Part shown: positions 17,164-25,179 of the stretch, in pieces
Layout: each line of letters begins with the position of its first letter
Position numbering within the stretch: the stretch's first letter is position 1
Origin: Candidatus Moraniibacteriota bacterium
Lineage (GTDB): Bacteria > Patescibacteriota > Minisyncoccia > Moranbacterales > UBA1568
DNA: 38,891 bases
Direction: 5' to 3'
NCBI GenBank assembly: GCA_008012175.1
Contig: SSEF01000025.1
Location: 1-38,891 of the forward strand
Made by a program: the position numbers and the translations under genes
Notes under the pieces: generated by a model
Database searches by the model: none
What the model was told of the DNA's origin: nothing
What the model saw: only the letters and a program-made list of their open reading frames with translations

Positions 17164-17244
17164 AGCTTCAGTTCTTATGTTCACAAGGCAGTTTGCGTAT
17201 TACGCGAGCTGCCTTGAATCATTTTTATACGAACATCTGTGACT

Positions 17245-18333
17245 TTATTCCTTCTTTCCCTCGGCTTCGAGCTTCATCCGCACATCCTCATTCTCGAGGA
17301 GGTCGAGGATAGGGCCGAGCCCGCCGGCGAGGATGCCGGGGATATTGCTCCAGTTCTCTTTGATGCGGTGGTCCGTGATGCGGTCCTGGGGGAAATTGTA
17401 GGTGCGGATTTTCTCGCTCCGGTCGCCGGTGCCGACCTGGCTCTTCCGCGCGTCGCCCTGTTCTTTGCGCTGGCGCTCTTCTTCCTGTTCCCAGAGTCGG
17501 GCGCGGAGCACTTTCATCGCTTTCTCGCGGTTCTTGATCTGCGACTTCTCATCCTGGCAGGAGACGACCAGACCGGTCGGGAGGTGGGTGATACGTACGG
17601 CCGAGTACGTCGTGTTTACTGATTGTCCGCCCGGGCCCGACGAGCAGAAGGTATCGATACGGAGATCTTCTGGTTTTACGACGATCTCGATGTCGTCGAC
17701 CTGCGGGAGGACAGCGACGGTCACGGTCGAGGTGTGGACGCGCCCCATTTTTTCCGTCTCGGGAATGCGTTGGACACGATGAACTCCGGACTCATACTTG
17801 AATTTCTGGTACACCGAGGTATCGCTTCGGCCGCGATTCACTTCGAAGGTGACCTCTTTATACCCGCCGACTTCGCTGGCATGGCTGTTGAGGAGTGTAG
17901 TCTGCCAGCCCATCGTCTCGGCATAGCGGGCATACATCCGGAAGAGCTCAGCAGCGAAGAGGCTCGCCTCGTCGCCGCCCGCACCGGCGCGGATTTCGAC
18001 GATGATATCCTTCGCATCATTCTTGTCCTTGGGAAGGAGGAGGCGTTTCAGCTCTATTTCGAGCGCCTCTTTCTCGGCTGAGAGCGCGATGTTTTCTTCG
18101 AGCGCCAGGGACTTCAGTTCATCATCAACTTCGCTTTGGGTAATTTCGGCATTGCCGCGGAGATTCTTTTCGATCGCTCGGAGCCGACTGACCCGCTCCA
18201 TGATGGTGTCGAGTTCAGCCTTGCGCCGGCCCAGTGCCATGAGCTTTTCGGGCGCATTCAAAACAGCCGCTGAGGAGAGTTCCGCCTCGACCTGGCTTGC
18301 TTCAGCTTCAATTTTTTCAATCAGATCCTGCAT
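17245..18333 (-). CDS. prfA: Peptide chain release factor 1
   Basis: GGQ motif [20 protein letters not shown]; PxT-type motif [14 protein letters not shown]. Confidence 0.96.
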   Translation of the reverse strand: MQDLIEKIEAEASQVEAELSSAAVLNAPEKLMALGRRKAELDTIMERVSRLRAIEKNLRGNAEITQSEVDDELKSLALEENIALSAEKEALEIELKRLLLPKDKNDAKDIIVEIRAGAGGDEASLFAAELFRMYARYAETMGWQTTLLNSHASEVGGYKEVTFEVNRGRSDTSVYQKFKYESGVHRVQRIPETEKMGRVHTSTVTVAVLPQVDDIEIVVKPEDLRIDTFCSSGPGGQSVNTTYSAVRITHLPTGLVVSCQDEKSQIKNREKAMKVLRARLWEQEEERQRKEQGDARKSQVGTGDRSEKIRTYNFPQDRITDHRIKENWSNIPGILAGGLGPILDLLENEDVRMKLEAEGKKE

Positions 18334-18376
18334 AGGAGAGGTGTTGGGATAGACTCAGGCTAGCGTCCTTATGAGC

Positions 18377-18403
18377 AAAAAACAATCCCTAACCAGGATT
18401 GTT
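18377..18403 (-). terminator. Terminator downstream of rpmE
   Basis: Minus-strand AACAATCC-loop-GGATTGTT followed by a T run. Confidence 0.65.
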
Positions 18404-18427
18404 TTCAGTATACGGTATATAGAGGAG

Positions 18428-18736
18428 CTAGGCTGACTTCTCAGTCTTCTCTTCCTTGGCAGTAGCCTTCTTCTCCGTCTCGGCTTTGGTGGCGCGCTTC
18501 TTCTTTACTTCGGCATGGGCAGCCTTGGTCTTTTCGGCCCGCTCAGAGAGTTTCTTGAATCGATCAACGCGGCCAGTGGTATCGACGAATTTCTTCTTGC
18601 CGGTATAGAACGGATGGCACTGCGAGCAGATCTCCGTATTGATCGTTTCATTGGTCGAGCCCGTGACGAACTTGTTGCCGCAGACGCAAGCGACCTGGAC
18701 TTTTTCGTGATATGTCGGGTGGATGCCGGTCTTCAT
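18428..18736 (-). CDS. rpmE: 50S ribosomal protein bL31 with K/A/E-rich C-terminal extension
   Basis: [60 protein letters not shown] with CxC...CxxC. Confidence 0.95.
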   Translation of the reverse strand: MKTGIHPTYHEKVQVACVCGNKFVTGSTNETINTEICSQCHPFYTGKKKFVDTTGRVDRFKKLSERAEKTKAAHAEVKKKRATKAETEKKATAKEEKTEKSA

Positions 18737-18788
18737 AGACTAATATAAGAGAAATATGCACAGCGGAGTCTATCACGCGAATCGAAAA

Positions 18789-18817
18789 TTGACAAGTATC
18801 GCGACCTCGCGTATCCT
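18789..18817 (+). promoter_or_regulatory. Sigma70-type promoter for rpsB-tsf
   Basis: TTGACA-N17-TATCCT. Confidence 0.7.
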
Positions 18818-18956
18818 AGGGACGCTTTGCTACGGCCTGTCTAGGGTCAGTACGCGAATCACACATATCCGTCGGAGCGCCCATTCCTGCCTCTTTTGCG
18901 AGGTTCGGGCGAGATCATCCCGGGGATAGAGGTAAATCATTTTAAGGATAAAGTAT

Positions 18957-19757
18957 ATGTCAGATGTGACAGCGGCCCCGAAGGCCGATGCGGCTCTCGT
19001 ACTCGAAGGGACAGTGGAGTATTTTGCCGAGTTCGATTTCAGCCGTCTGGACGATTCACTCGAATCGCTCCTCAAGGCAGGTGTTCATTTCGGCCATCTG
19101 AAGAGCCGTCGCCATCCGCGGATGGAGCCCTATATCTTCACAACTCGGAAGAACATCAATATTCTCAATCTGGAAAAGACAAAAGAGTGCCTGGAGCGAG
19201 CTTCCGAGTTTCTTGCTGCGACCGCTAAGGCGGGGAAACCAATTCTCTTTGTCGGGGTGAAGAAGCAGACGCATGATGCGGTGAAATCGCTCGCGAAGCG
19301 GCTTTCCATGCCGTATGTCATCGATCGCTGGCTGGGTGGGACGCTTACCAACTATGCTCAGATCCGCGGCCGCGCAAAGTATCTCGTCGAGAGCGAGGCG
19401 CTCTTTGAGGCTGGCGAATTCAAGAAATATACGAAGCTTGAGCAGCAGAAGAAGCAGGAAGAGCTCGAGAAGCTCGAACACAAAGTCGGGGGATTGCGCG
19501 TCATGCAGGAATTGCCGGGTGCGATCGTGATCGCTGACGCCAAGGAGGCGGGTCTCGTCATCAAGGAAGCAACACGTCTCGGCGTGCCTCTTGTTGCGAT
19601 TGTTGATACGAATGCCGACCCTTCCGTTATTGATTATCCCGTGCCGGGGAATGATGACGCTCTCTCATCGCTCCGTCTCCTTCTTGGACTTCTTGGTCGT
19701 GCTGTCGAGCGCGGCAGTTCTGCGAAGGTAGCGACAACGGCTGAAAAGAAGGCGTAA
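18957..19757 (+). CDS. rpsB: 30S ribosomal protein uS2
   Basis: LLKAGVHFGHLKSRRHPRMEPYIF, VDTNADPSVIDYPVPGNDDA. Confidence 0.97.
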   Translation: MSDVTAAPKADAALVLEGTVEYFAEFDFSRLDDSLESLLKAGVHFGHLKSRRHPRMEPYIFTTRKNINILNLEKTKECLERASEFLAATAKAGKPILFVGVKKQTHDAVKSLAKRLSMPYVIDRWLGGTLTNYAQIRGRAKYLVESEALFEAGEFKKYTKLEQQKKQEELEKLEHKVGGLRVMQELPGAIVIADAKEAGLVIKEATRLGVPLVAIVDTNADPSVIDYPVPGNDDALSSLRLLLGLLGRAVERGSSAKVATTAEKKA

Positions 19758-19805
19758 ATTTCCGGGTTTTTCAGTTTTCTTCTAGAATAAAAATAGAGTT
19801 GCACT

Positions 19806-20390
19806 ATGAGCACTATGGAACAAGTCAAAGCCCTCCGTGAGAAGACCGGCGGAGGCATCGTCGAGGTGAAGAAGGCGCTCGATGAAGCGAATGGTGATGA
19901 GGCCAGGGCGATCGAAATCCTCAAGAAGCGTGGCGAAGCGAAAGCGCTCAAGAAGACCGATCGGACGGCTGGCGAGGGGATTGTCGCCTCCTATATCCAC
20001 TCGAACCAGCGTGTTGGCACGCTCCTCACTCTTCTCTGCGAGACTGATTTTGTTGGCCGCAACGAAGAGTTCCAGGAGCTCGCTCGCGATCTCGCTATGC
20101 ACGTGACGGCGATGGCGCCGCGCTATGTCCGTCCTGAAGACGTCCCAGCCGAGCTCGTCCTCGGTGAGCGCAGGATCTGGGAGGAACAGGTAGCAGCGGA
20201 AGGCAAGCCGGCAGAAATCGCTGAGAAGATCCTCCTTGGCAAGGAGAAGAAGTTCCGCGAGGACCTTGCGCTTCTTACGCAGCCATTCGTGAAGGACCCA
20301 TCAAAGACTGTTCAGGCTCTTATCACAGAAAAGATCCATCGCATCGGAGAAAACATCCAGGTTGGTAGCTTCACCCGGTTTGAAATCTAA
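19806..20390 (+). CDS. tsf: Elongation factor Ts
   Basis: VKALREKTGGGIVEVKKALDEANGD, LCETDFVGRNEEFQELARDLAMHV. Confidence 0.96.
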   Translation: MSTMEQVKALREKTGGGIVEVKKALDEANGDEARAIEILKKRGEAKALKKTDRTAGEGIVASYIHSNQRVGTLLTLLCETDFVGRNEEFQELARDLAMHVTAMAPRYVRPEDVPAELVLGERRIWEEQVAAEGKPAEIAEKILLGKEKKFREDLALLTQPFVKDPSKTVQALITEKIHRIGENIQVGSFTRFEI

Positions 20391-20424
20391 GCCCCGCTTC
20401 TGTTAGTGGGCTAACGCAATCGCC

Positions 20425-21234
20425 ATGTGGTATCTCGTCATCCCGCCCATCGTCTTTGTTCTCTCGCTCGGCCTTCTCTTCTGGTTTCTCTCGAAGAAAT
20501 CGAACGATCCGGCAGTGCTCGGCCGGATGTCGGACAGCGAGATCATTCCGCCGCCGCGGCGTATCTTCTTTATCAGAGAGGAAACCTATATCCGCATTCT
20601 CGAGAAGCTGACCAAGCGGCTCAATCTCCTGTCGCTCAAGTTCCATAATCGTTTCAGTCAGTTTTCTGGTTCGCTCCGGATGCGCCGAGAGAAAATGCGA
20701 GAGCAGCACGAGGCGGCTTCGCTCGCTGCGGAAAAGAACCGGTTCTGGGAGCGCTGGCAGCGTCGCCATGGTCGCGATGAAGAGGGGGTGCTGGCAGCGG
20801 AAGAGGCGACGCTCCCTCTTTCGGCTAGTCCAGATCCGGAGCGCGTCATCGTGAAGCAGGCCCCTAAGGAGGATTCGCTTGCCGATGTCGCTCTCGGAAA
20901 GGCGGGTCGTCTCCGCGAAGCCAGCAAGAGCCTCGGCGACTCTCTTATTTCAAAGGGCGGGGAGACGGTGCGCGTGTTTCGCCGCCGCCGGATGACACCG
21001 TCAGGTGAAAAGCAGCTTTCCGAGGAAGATCTCATCGATCGGATCGCCCGGAACCCTAAGGATGCTCCAGCGTATGAGCAGCTTGGAGACTTTTACATGG
21101 AGGGCGGCAATCTATCAGATGCCAAGGCTTGCTATCGCCAAGTGATCAAGCTCTCGCCCCTCAATCGTGAAGTGAAAGAGAAGGTTCGGCGGCTGGAGCG
21201 GCTCCTGGTACAGAAGGAAAAGCATCGTGGTTGA
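20425..21234 (+). CDS. Membrane-anchored protein with C-terminal TPR-like repeat
   Basis: N-terminal TM IPPIVFVLSLGLLFWFLS; YEQLGDFYMEGGNLSDAKACYRQVIKLSPLN. Confidence 0.75.
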   Translation: MWYLVIPPIVFVLSLGLLFWFLSKKSNDPAVLGRMSDSEIIPPPRRIFFIREETYIRILEKLTKRLNLLSLKFHNRFSQFSGSLRMRREKMREQHEAASLAAEKNRFWERWQRRHGRDEEGVLAAEEATLPLSASPDPERVIVKQAPKEDSLADVALGKAGRLREASKSLGDSLISKGGETVRVFRRRRMTPSGEKQLSEEDLIDRIARNPKDAPAYEQLGDFYMEGGNLSDAKACYRQVIKLSPLNREVKEKVRRLERLLVQKEKHRG

Positions 21235-21259
21235 TAGTCCGGGCGTTCTTGGCTAAGAT
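21231..21259 (+). promoter_or_regulatory. Promoter for the tRNA-Thr/tRNA-Tyr group
   Basis: TTGATA-N17-TAAGAT just upstream of the tRNA genes. Confidence 0.55.
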
Positions 21260-21289
21260 ACAAAAGCTGTCTCGACAGACGTGTCGTAT

Positions 21290-21362
21290 GCCGAAGTAGC
21301 TCAGTTGGTAGAGCAACGGTTTTGTAAACCGTGGGTCGCCGGTTCGAGCCCGGCCTTCGGCT
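21290..21362 (+). tRNA. tRNA-Thr (TGT)
   Basis: Complete cloverleaf: acceptor GCCGAAG/CTTCGGC, anticodon loop TTTGTAA. Confidence 0.95.
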
Positions 21363-21380
21363 CAGAGGAATTGGCAATAT

Positions 21381-21463
21381 GGGTAGGTGGCGGAGTGGTC
21401 AATCGCAGCAGACTGTAAATCTGTCGCCTTCGGGCTTCGGGGGTTCGAATCCCTCCCTACCCA
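21381..21463 (+). tRNA. tRNA-Tyr (GTA), class II long variable arm
   Basis: Acceptor GGGTAGG/CCTACCC, anticodon loop CTGTAAA, long variable arm. Confidence 0.93.
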
Positions 21464-21470
21464 CAACAGT

Positions 21471-21872
21471 ATGATTCATATAAATTTCGCTCTCCACGGG
21501 GAAGTGCTCTACATTTTTGCGGCGATGTTTTCGTCTACGATTCTCGGGCTGTCGGCGCGCTATATTTTTTGGACTGGCGCGAAGCGGGAAGATGAAAAGG
21601 CTGCGTACGGCTGGCCCGGTATGGCCTATCAGTTCTGGTTTAATTTCCTAGGCTCAGCCATTGGATGGGTGTGTTTTGCTGTATTTCTGAGGGCTTTTTT
21701 TGAGCTGAAGATAGACAAACTTACGTTTGTTCACTACATTTATTTAATGACCGGAGGGATGGGTATGGCAGGATTGTTGCCGCAGGCACTCTCGATCGTG
21801 AGTAGTGCCACGGGAGATATCCTGCAGAGGATGGTAAGGGCAGCGCTTCCAGATAATAAAATGCCGTTGTAG
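21471..21872 (+). CDS. Small multi-pass membrane protein, hypothetical
   Basis: ATG at 21471 (the ORF-track start at 21387 lies in tRNA-Tyr); hydrophobic segments; stop TAG at 21870-21872 inside the next tRNA. Confidence 0.7.
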   Translation: MIHINFALHGEVLYIFAAMFSSTILGLSARYIFWTGAKREDEKAAYGWPGMAYQFWFNFLGSAIGWVCFAVFLRAFFELKIDKLTFVHYIYLMTGGMGMAGLLPQALSIVSSATGDILQRMVRAALPDNKMPL

Positions 21873-21935
21873 CTCAGTCGGTAGAGCAACGCCATGGTAA
21901 GGCGTAGGTCACCGGTTCAAATCCGGTCAACGGCT
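21863..21935 (+). tRNA. tRNA-Thr (GGT)
   Basis: Acceptor GCCGTTG/CAACGGC, anticodon loop ATGGTAA. Confidence 0.95.
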
Positions 21936-21949
21936 CAAGAGGGGGCGTA

Positions 21950-21978
21950 TTGACGAAGAGTGTGTTTTCGCGTAGAGT
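21950..21978 (+). promoter_or_regulatory. Promoter for rpmG
   Basis: TTGACG-N17-TAGAGT. Confidence 0.5.
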
Positions 21979-22037
21979 GCAACCATTATTTTGAAGCCAA
22001 TAAAGATCGAACGAGTATGGGCAGGATCAAGGAGAAC

Positions 22038-22178
22038 ATGGCAAAGCTGAAATGCAGCGAATGCAATCGCATTTCTCGAGAGACCTCGCGTAACAAGAAG
22101 AAGGTGAAGGAGAAATTGTCGCTTTCGAAGTATTGCCGTTTCTGCCGGAAGAATACCGTGCACAACGAATCGAAGTAG
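22038..22178 (+). CDS. rpmG: 50S ribosomal protein bL33
   Basis: MAKLKCSECNRISRETSRNKKKVKEKLSLSKYCRFCRKNTVHNESK; aaggag 3 nt before the ATG; two CxxC pairs. Confidence 0.9.
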   Translation: MAKLKCSECNRISRETSRNKKKVKEKLSLSKYCRFCRKNTVHNESK

Positions 22179-22207
22179 TTCTCTCCCCGGACGGAGGGAG
22201 GTTGGAG

Positions 22208-22278
22208 AGGGGCGTCGTATAATGGTAGTACAAAGGTCTCCAAAACCTTTAGCGCGGGTCCGATTCCTGCCGCCCCTG
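22208..22278 (+). tRNA. tRNA-Trp (CCA)
   Basis: Acceptor AGGGGCG/CGCCCCT, anticodon loop CTCCAAA. Confidence 0.93.
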
Positions 22279-22351
22279 CAAGTTGGCTCTCGGCTTATGG
22301 CTTCTAGGATTTCTCTAAAAGCTATGCGCTAACAGCTAACCGCTGTTCTTG

Positions 22352-22423
22352 GGCCCCATCGTCTAGCGGCTAGGACATCTCCCTCTCACGGAGAAAACAG
22401 GGGTTCGATTCCCCTTGGGGCTA
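22352..22423 (+). tRNA. tRNA-Glu (CTC)
   Basis: Acceptor GGCCCCA/TGGGGCT, anticodon loop CTCTCAC, T-arm GGGGTTCGATTCCCC. Confidence 0.93.
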
Positions 22424-22431
22424 CAGATATA

Positions 22432-22463
22432 CAAAAGGACCGCTCATTTGAGTGGTCCTTTTG
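22432..22463 (+). terminator. Terminator after tRNA-Glu
   Basis: CAAAAGGACCGCTC-attt-GAGTGGTCCTTTTG. Confidence 0.75.
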
Positions 22464-22494
22464 GTATTTGCATCTAAGGGGAATCGAAGGGTAT

Positions 22495-22524
22495 TTCAAA
22501 AAGCCAACTGCTTGGCTTTTTGAA
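22495..22524. terminator. Second terminator-like hairpin before pyrF
   Basis: TTCAAAAAGCCAA-ctgc-TTGGCTTTTTGAA perfect hairpin. Confidence 0.65.
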
Positions 22525-22599
22525 AACCCGGGTTCTGGGTGATTCGCAGGCGCCTCTGGCGAGGCGATGAAGGAAGAGGATTCCTCTTGGGGCTACATT

Positions 22600-22628
22600 T
22601 TGACAAAACCCCTCCCGCGTCCTATCCT
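22600..22628 (+). promoter_or_regulatory. Promoter for pyrF
   Basis: TTGACA-N17-TATCCT. Confidence 0.65.
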
Positions 22629-22688
22629 GCGGACCAGTCCTCGGGCTGGTCTTTGTACGTTAACAACCGAAAGAAAGGAAGGTGTGAG

Positions 22689-23636
22689 GTGGCGACATTC
22701 AATGAAAAGCTGCAAGCGAAGTGGGATGAAGGGAAGTTCGTCTGCGTCGGGCTTGATAGCGAGCTCGGCAAGATTCCGAAGTCGGCACGAGCGGTCATCG
22801 AAGAAGATCTGTCCGATATGGATCGGTTCGATGCCAGGGTGCTGTACACGATGGTCAACTTCAACAAGCGGATAGTGGATGCGACTCAGCACCTCGTCTG
22901 TGCCTACAAGCTGAACGCTGCGTTCTACGAAGCAGAGGGGAATATCGGTCTGGAAGTTTTGCGGGAGACCATTCTCTATATCAATCAGATCGCACCGCAT
23001 GTGCCGGTGATTCTTGATGCCAAGCGTGCTGATATCAGCAACACCAATGTCGGTTACGCAGAGATGGCTTTCAATTACTGCAAGGCGGACGCAATCACGG
23101 TACATCCATATCTCGGCCGAGAAACTTTGCAACCATTTCTTGATCAGAAGGACAAGGGTGTTATCGTGCTCTGCCGTACGTCGAACAAGGGTGGCGGCGA
23201 GTTCCAGGATTGCAAGATTCAACTCCCCACTTTGTATCCAGGGGGTAAGCATGAAGAGTTTCTCCAATTTGAACGGAGAATTGGCTATCAACTGTCCGAA
23301 ACCTGTGTTCCGTTGTATCAGTACGTCGCTTTTCGTGTTGCCGAGCATTGGAACACGAGCGGCAACTGTGCGCTCGTCGTCGGTGCCACGTATCCGGAAG
23401 AACTCGCGCAGGTGCGGCGGATCGTCGGTGATATGCCGATCCTCATCCCGGGCATCGGGGCGCAGGGCGGCGACGTCGAAGCGACCGTGAAGGCCGGTAT
23501 GGATAGTCGCGGCCAGGGAATGATCATCAATTCCTCGCGCGGCATCATTTTCGCGTCGGACGGCCCGGACTTTGCCGAAGCCGCCCGACGCGAGACTCTG
23601 AAGCTTCACAACCTCATCAACCAGTATCGCAACTGA
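22689..23636 (+). CDS. pyrF: Orotidine 5'-phosphate decarboxylase (long PyrF family)
   Basis: VCVGLDSELGKIP, VILDAKRADISNTNVGYAE, DAITVHPYLGRETLQPF, LIPGIGAQGGDVEATV. GTG start at 22689 preferred over 22539, which lies upstream of the promoter. Confidence 0.88.
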   Translation: MATFNEKLQAKWDEGKFVCVGLDSELGKIPKSARAVIEEDLSDMDRFDARVLYTMVNFNKRIVDATQHLVCAYKLNAAFYEAEGNIGLEVLRETILYINQIAPHVPVILDAKRADISNTNVGYAEMAFNYCKADAITVHPYLGRETLQPFLDQKDKGVIVLCRTSNKGGGEFQDCKIQLPTLYPGGKHEEFLQFERRIGYQLSETCVPLYQYVAFRVAEHWNTSGNCALVVGATYPEELAQVRRIVGDMPILIPGIGAQGGDVEATVKAGMDSRGQGMIINSSRGIIFASDGPDFAEAARRETLKLHNLINQYRN

Positions 23637-23648
23637 AAGGAGAGGGTC

Positions 23649-24128
23649 ATGGATAAACATGCGCTTGCACGAAGCAATCATCTTTTTTTCTACGTCGAAC
23701 TGACGCAAGGCTGTCTCTTAACGGAGGCGTTTGAAGAAGCATGTCGTGCCGGAGCGCGGGAGGCGGCATACCGGAAGAAATATCCGGAGCCCGATATGCT
23801 CTATGACGGATGGCAACAAGCCCCGTTTGTGTGTCGGAACGGCGAACTCGGATACCTCCGATTTTCCGACGATACCGCGCAGCTGTTCATGGAGAAGCAG
23901 GTGGACGCCTTCTTGCTGGCATCGAGGATCCCGTCATCCATCCAGGGCGAATACAACGAACGGTGCGAGTTCGTCTTGGATGGCGGTCTCCGGGTCACAT
24001 TCAAGATCGTCGACTACGAAGGTGGCATTGACGACCACGGATGCGTGGAAATCAAAGACCCTGTCCTTGATTGCCCGACAGATGACATTCCGTTTGGACG
24101 CAGGGTGGAGATGACCATTAGCGTCTAA
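23649..24128 (+). CDS. Hypothetical protein
   Basis: 159 aa; aaggagagggtcATG; immediately downstream of pyrF. Confidence 0.6.
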   Translation: MDKHALARSNHLFFYVELTQGCLLTEAFEEACRAGAREAAYRKKYPEPDMLYDGWQQAPFVCRNGELGYLRFSDDTAQLFMEKQVDAFLLASRIPSSIQGEYNERCEFVLDGGLRVTFKIVDYEGGIDDHGCVEIKDPVLDCPTDDIPFGRRVEMTISV

Positions 24129-24247
24129 TCGAACATCTGATGCCATCACGCCGCACGAACTTTCAGCTCGCATTGTTACGCGTAAGCGTCGCAGGCGGGC
24201 TTTTTCTTTTGTGCTAAAATCTACTCATTATCAGCTGCTTACTGCCT

Positions 24248-24967
24248 ATGCCCACGCTCATCTTCGATATCGAAACCGTCGGCGAAGACTTCTCCGCGCT
24301 CGATGAAACGACGAAGGAAAGCCTGACGCGCTGGATCAGGCGCGAATCAAATGACGATGAAGCGTATCAGGTAGCGCTCCGGGACCTGGAGGACGGACTT
24401 GGGTTTTCGCCGCTGACCGGGCAGATCGTTGCCATCGGCGTCCTTGATGCCGAACGGAAGAAATCCGCTGTCTACTATCAGCCCGCCAATGCGAGTGATA
24501 CCGACTTCGAGGAGGACGACTGCAAGTTCGAAGCGCTCTCGGAAAAGGCGATGCTTGCCAAGTTTTGGGATATCGCGACCAAGTATGATACTTTTGTCAC
24601 GTTCAACGGGCGGCAGTTCGATGTCCCCTTCCTCATGGTGCGCTCGGCCATTCATGGCGTGAAGCCCTCAAAAAACCTCCTGGCTAACCGCTATCTCTCC
24701 TATCAGCCATGGAATGCGAAGCATGTTGACCTCCTTGATCAGCTGTCGTTCTATGGGGCGATGCGACGGAAGGGGAGTCTGCATCTCTGGACGCGCGCGT
24801 TCGGTATTGAAAGTCCCAAGGCGCAGGGCGTGACCGGTGACGATGTGCGTGGGCTTTTCAAGGAAGGACGGTACAAAGAGATCGCCCGTTACAATGCGCG
24901 CGATCTCGTCGCAACCCTTGCCTTGTATGATCGCTACCAGACGTACCTCGTCTTTCCGGAGAAATGA
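24248..24967 (+). CDS. DnaQ-like (PolB-like) 3'-5' exonuclease
   Basis: TLIFDIETVG, FVTFNGRQFDVPFL, YNARDLVATLALYDRY. Confidence 0.85.
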   Translation: MPTLIFDIETVGEDFSALDETTKESLTRWIRRESNDDEAYQVALRDLEDGLGFSPLTGQIVAIGVLDAERKKSAVYYQPANASDTDFEEDDCKFEALSEKAMLAKFWDIATKYDTFVTFNGRQFDVPFLMVRSAIHGVKPSKNLLANRYLSYQPWNAKHVDLLDQLSFYGAMRRKGSLHLWTRAFGIESPKAQGVTGDDVRGLFKEGRYKEIARYNARDLVATLALYDRYQTYLVFPEK

Positions 24968-25098
24968 ACCCCTTTTTACCGGATACATTCCTGTCCTTGG
25001 AAGAGAAGCCGTCGAGTGTGCTAGAAAAATATCCCCCGAACGCGTATCGGTTGCTACGGGGAGGGCATGGATACCGTGATATCGCTTTTGAAAGATAG
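24964..25098 (+). CDS. 44-aa small ORF coupled to the exonuclease gene
   Basis: ATGA stop/start overlap; MNPFLPDTFLSLEEKPSSVLEKYPPNAYRLLRGGHGYRDIAFER*. Confidence 0.45.
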   Translation: MNPFLPDTFLSLEEKPSSVLEKYPPNAYRLLRGGHGYRDIAFER

Positions 25099-25179
25099 TC
25101 AGTTTTTTGATGAAGCCTGGCTCTTGAACCGAACTGATAATAATGGTACAAATGACGGGCGTATTTTTTGAGAATCAAC

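Noticed and set aside
22279-22350. agctatgcgctaacagctaaccgct spacer as a repeat family between tRNA-Trp and tRNA-Glu
   Set aside because: Only a short imperfect repetition of gcta-type words; cannot be supported as a defined element without genome-wide comparison.
22593-23708. Minus-strand ORF of 371 aa
   Set aside because: Antisense to pyrF, which has clear motifs and a promoter.
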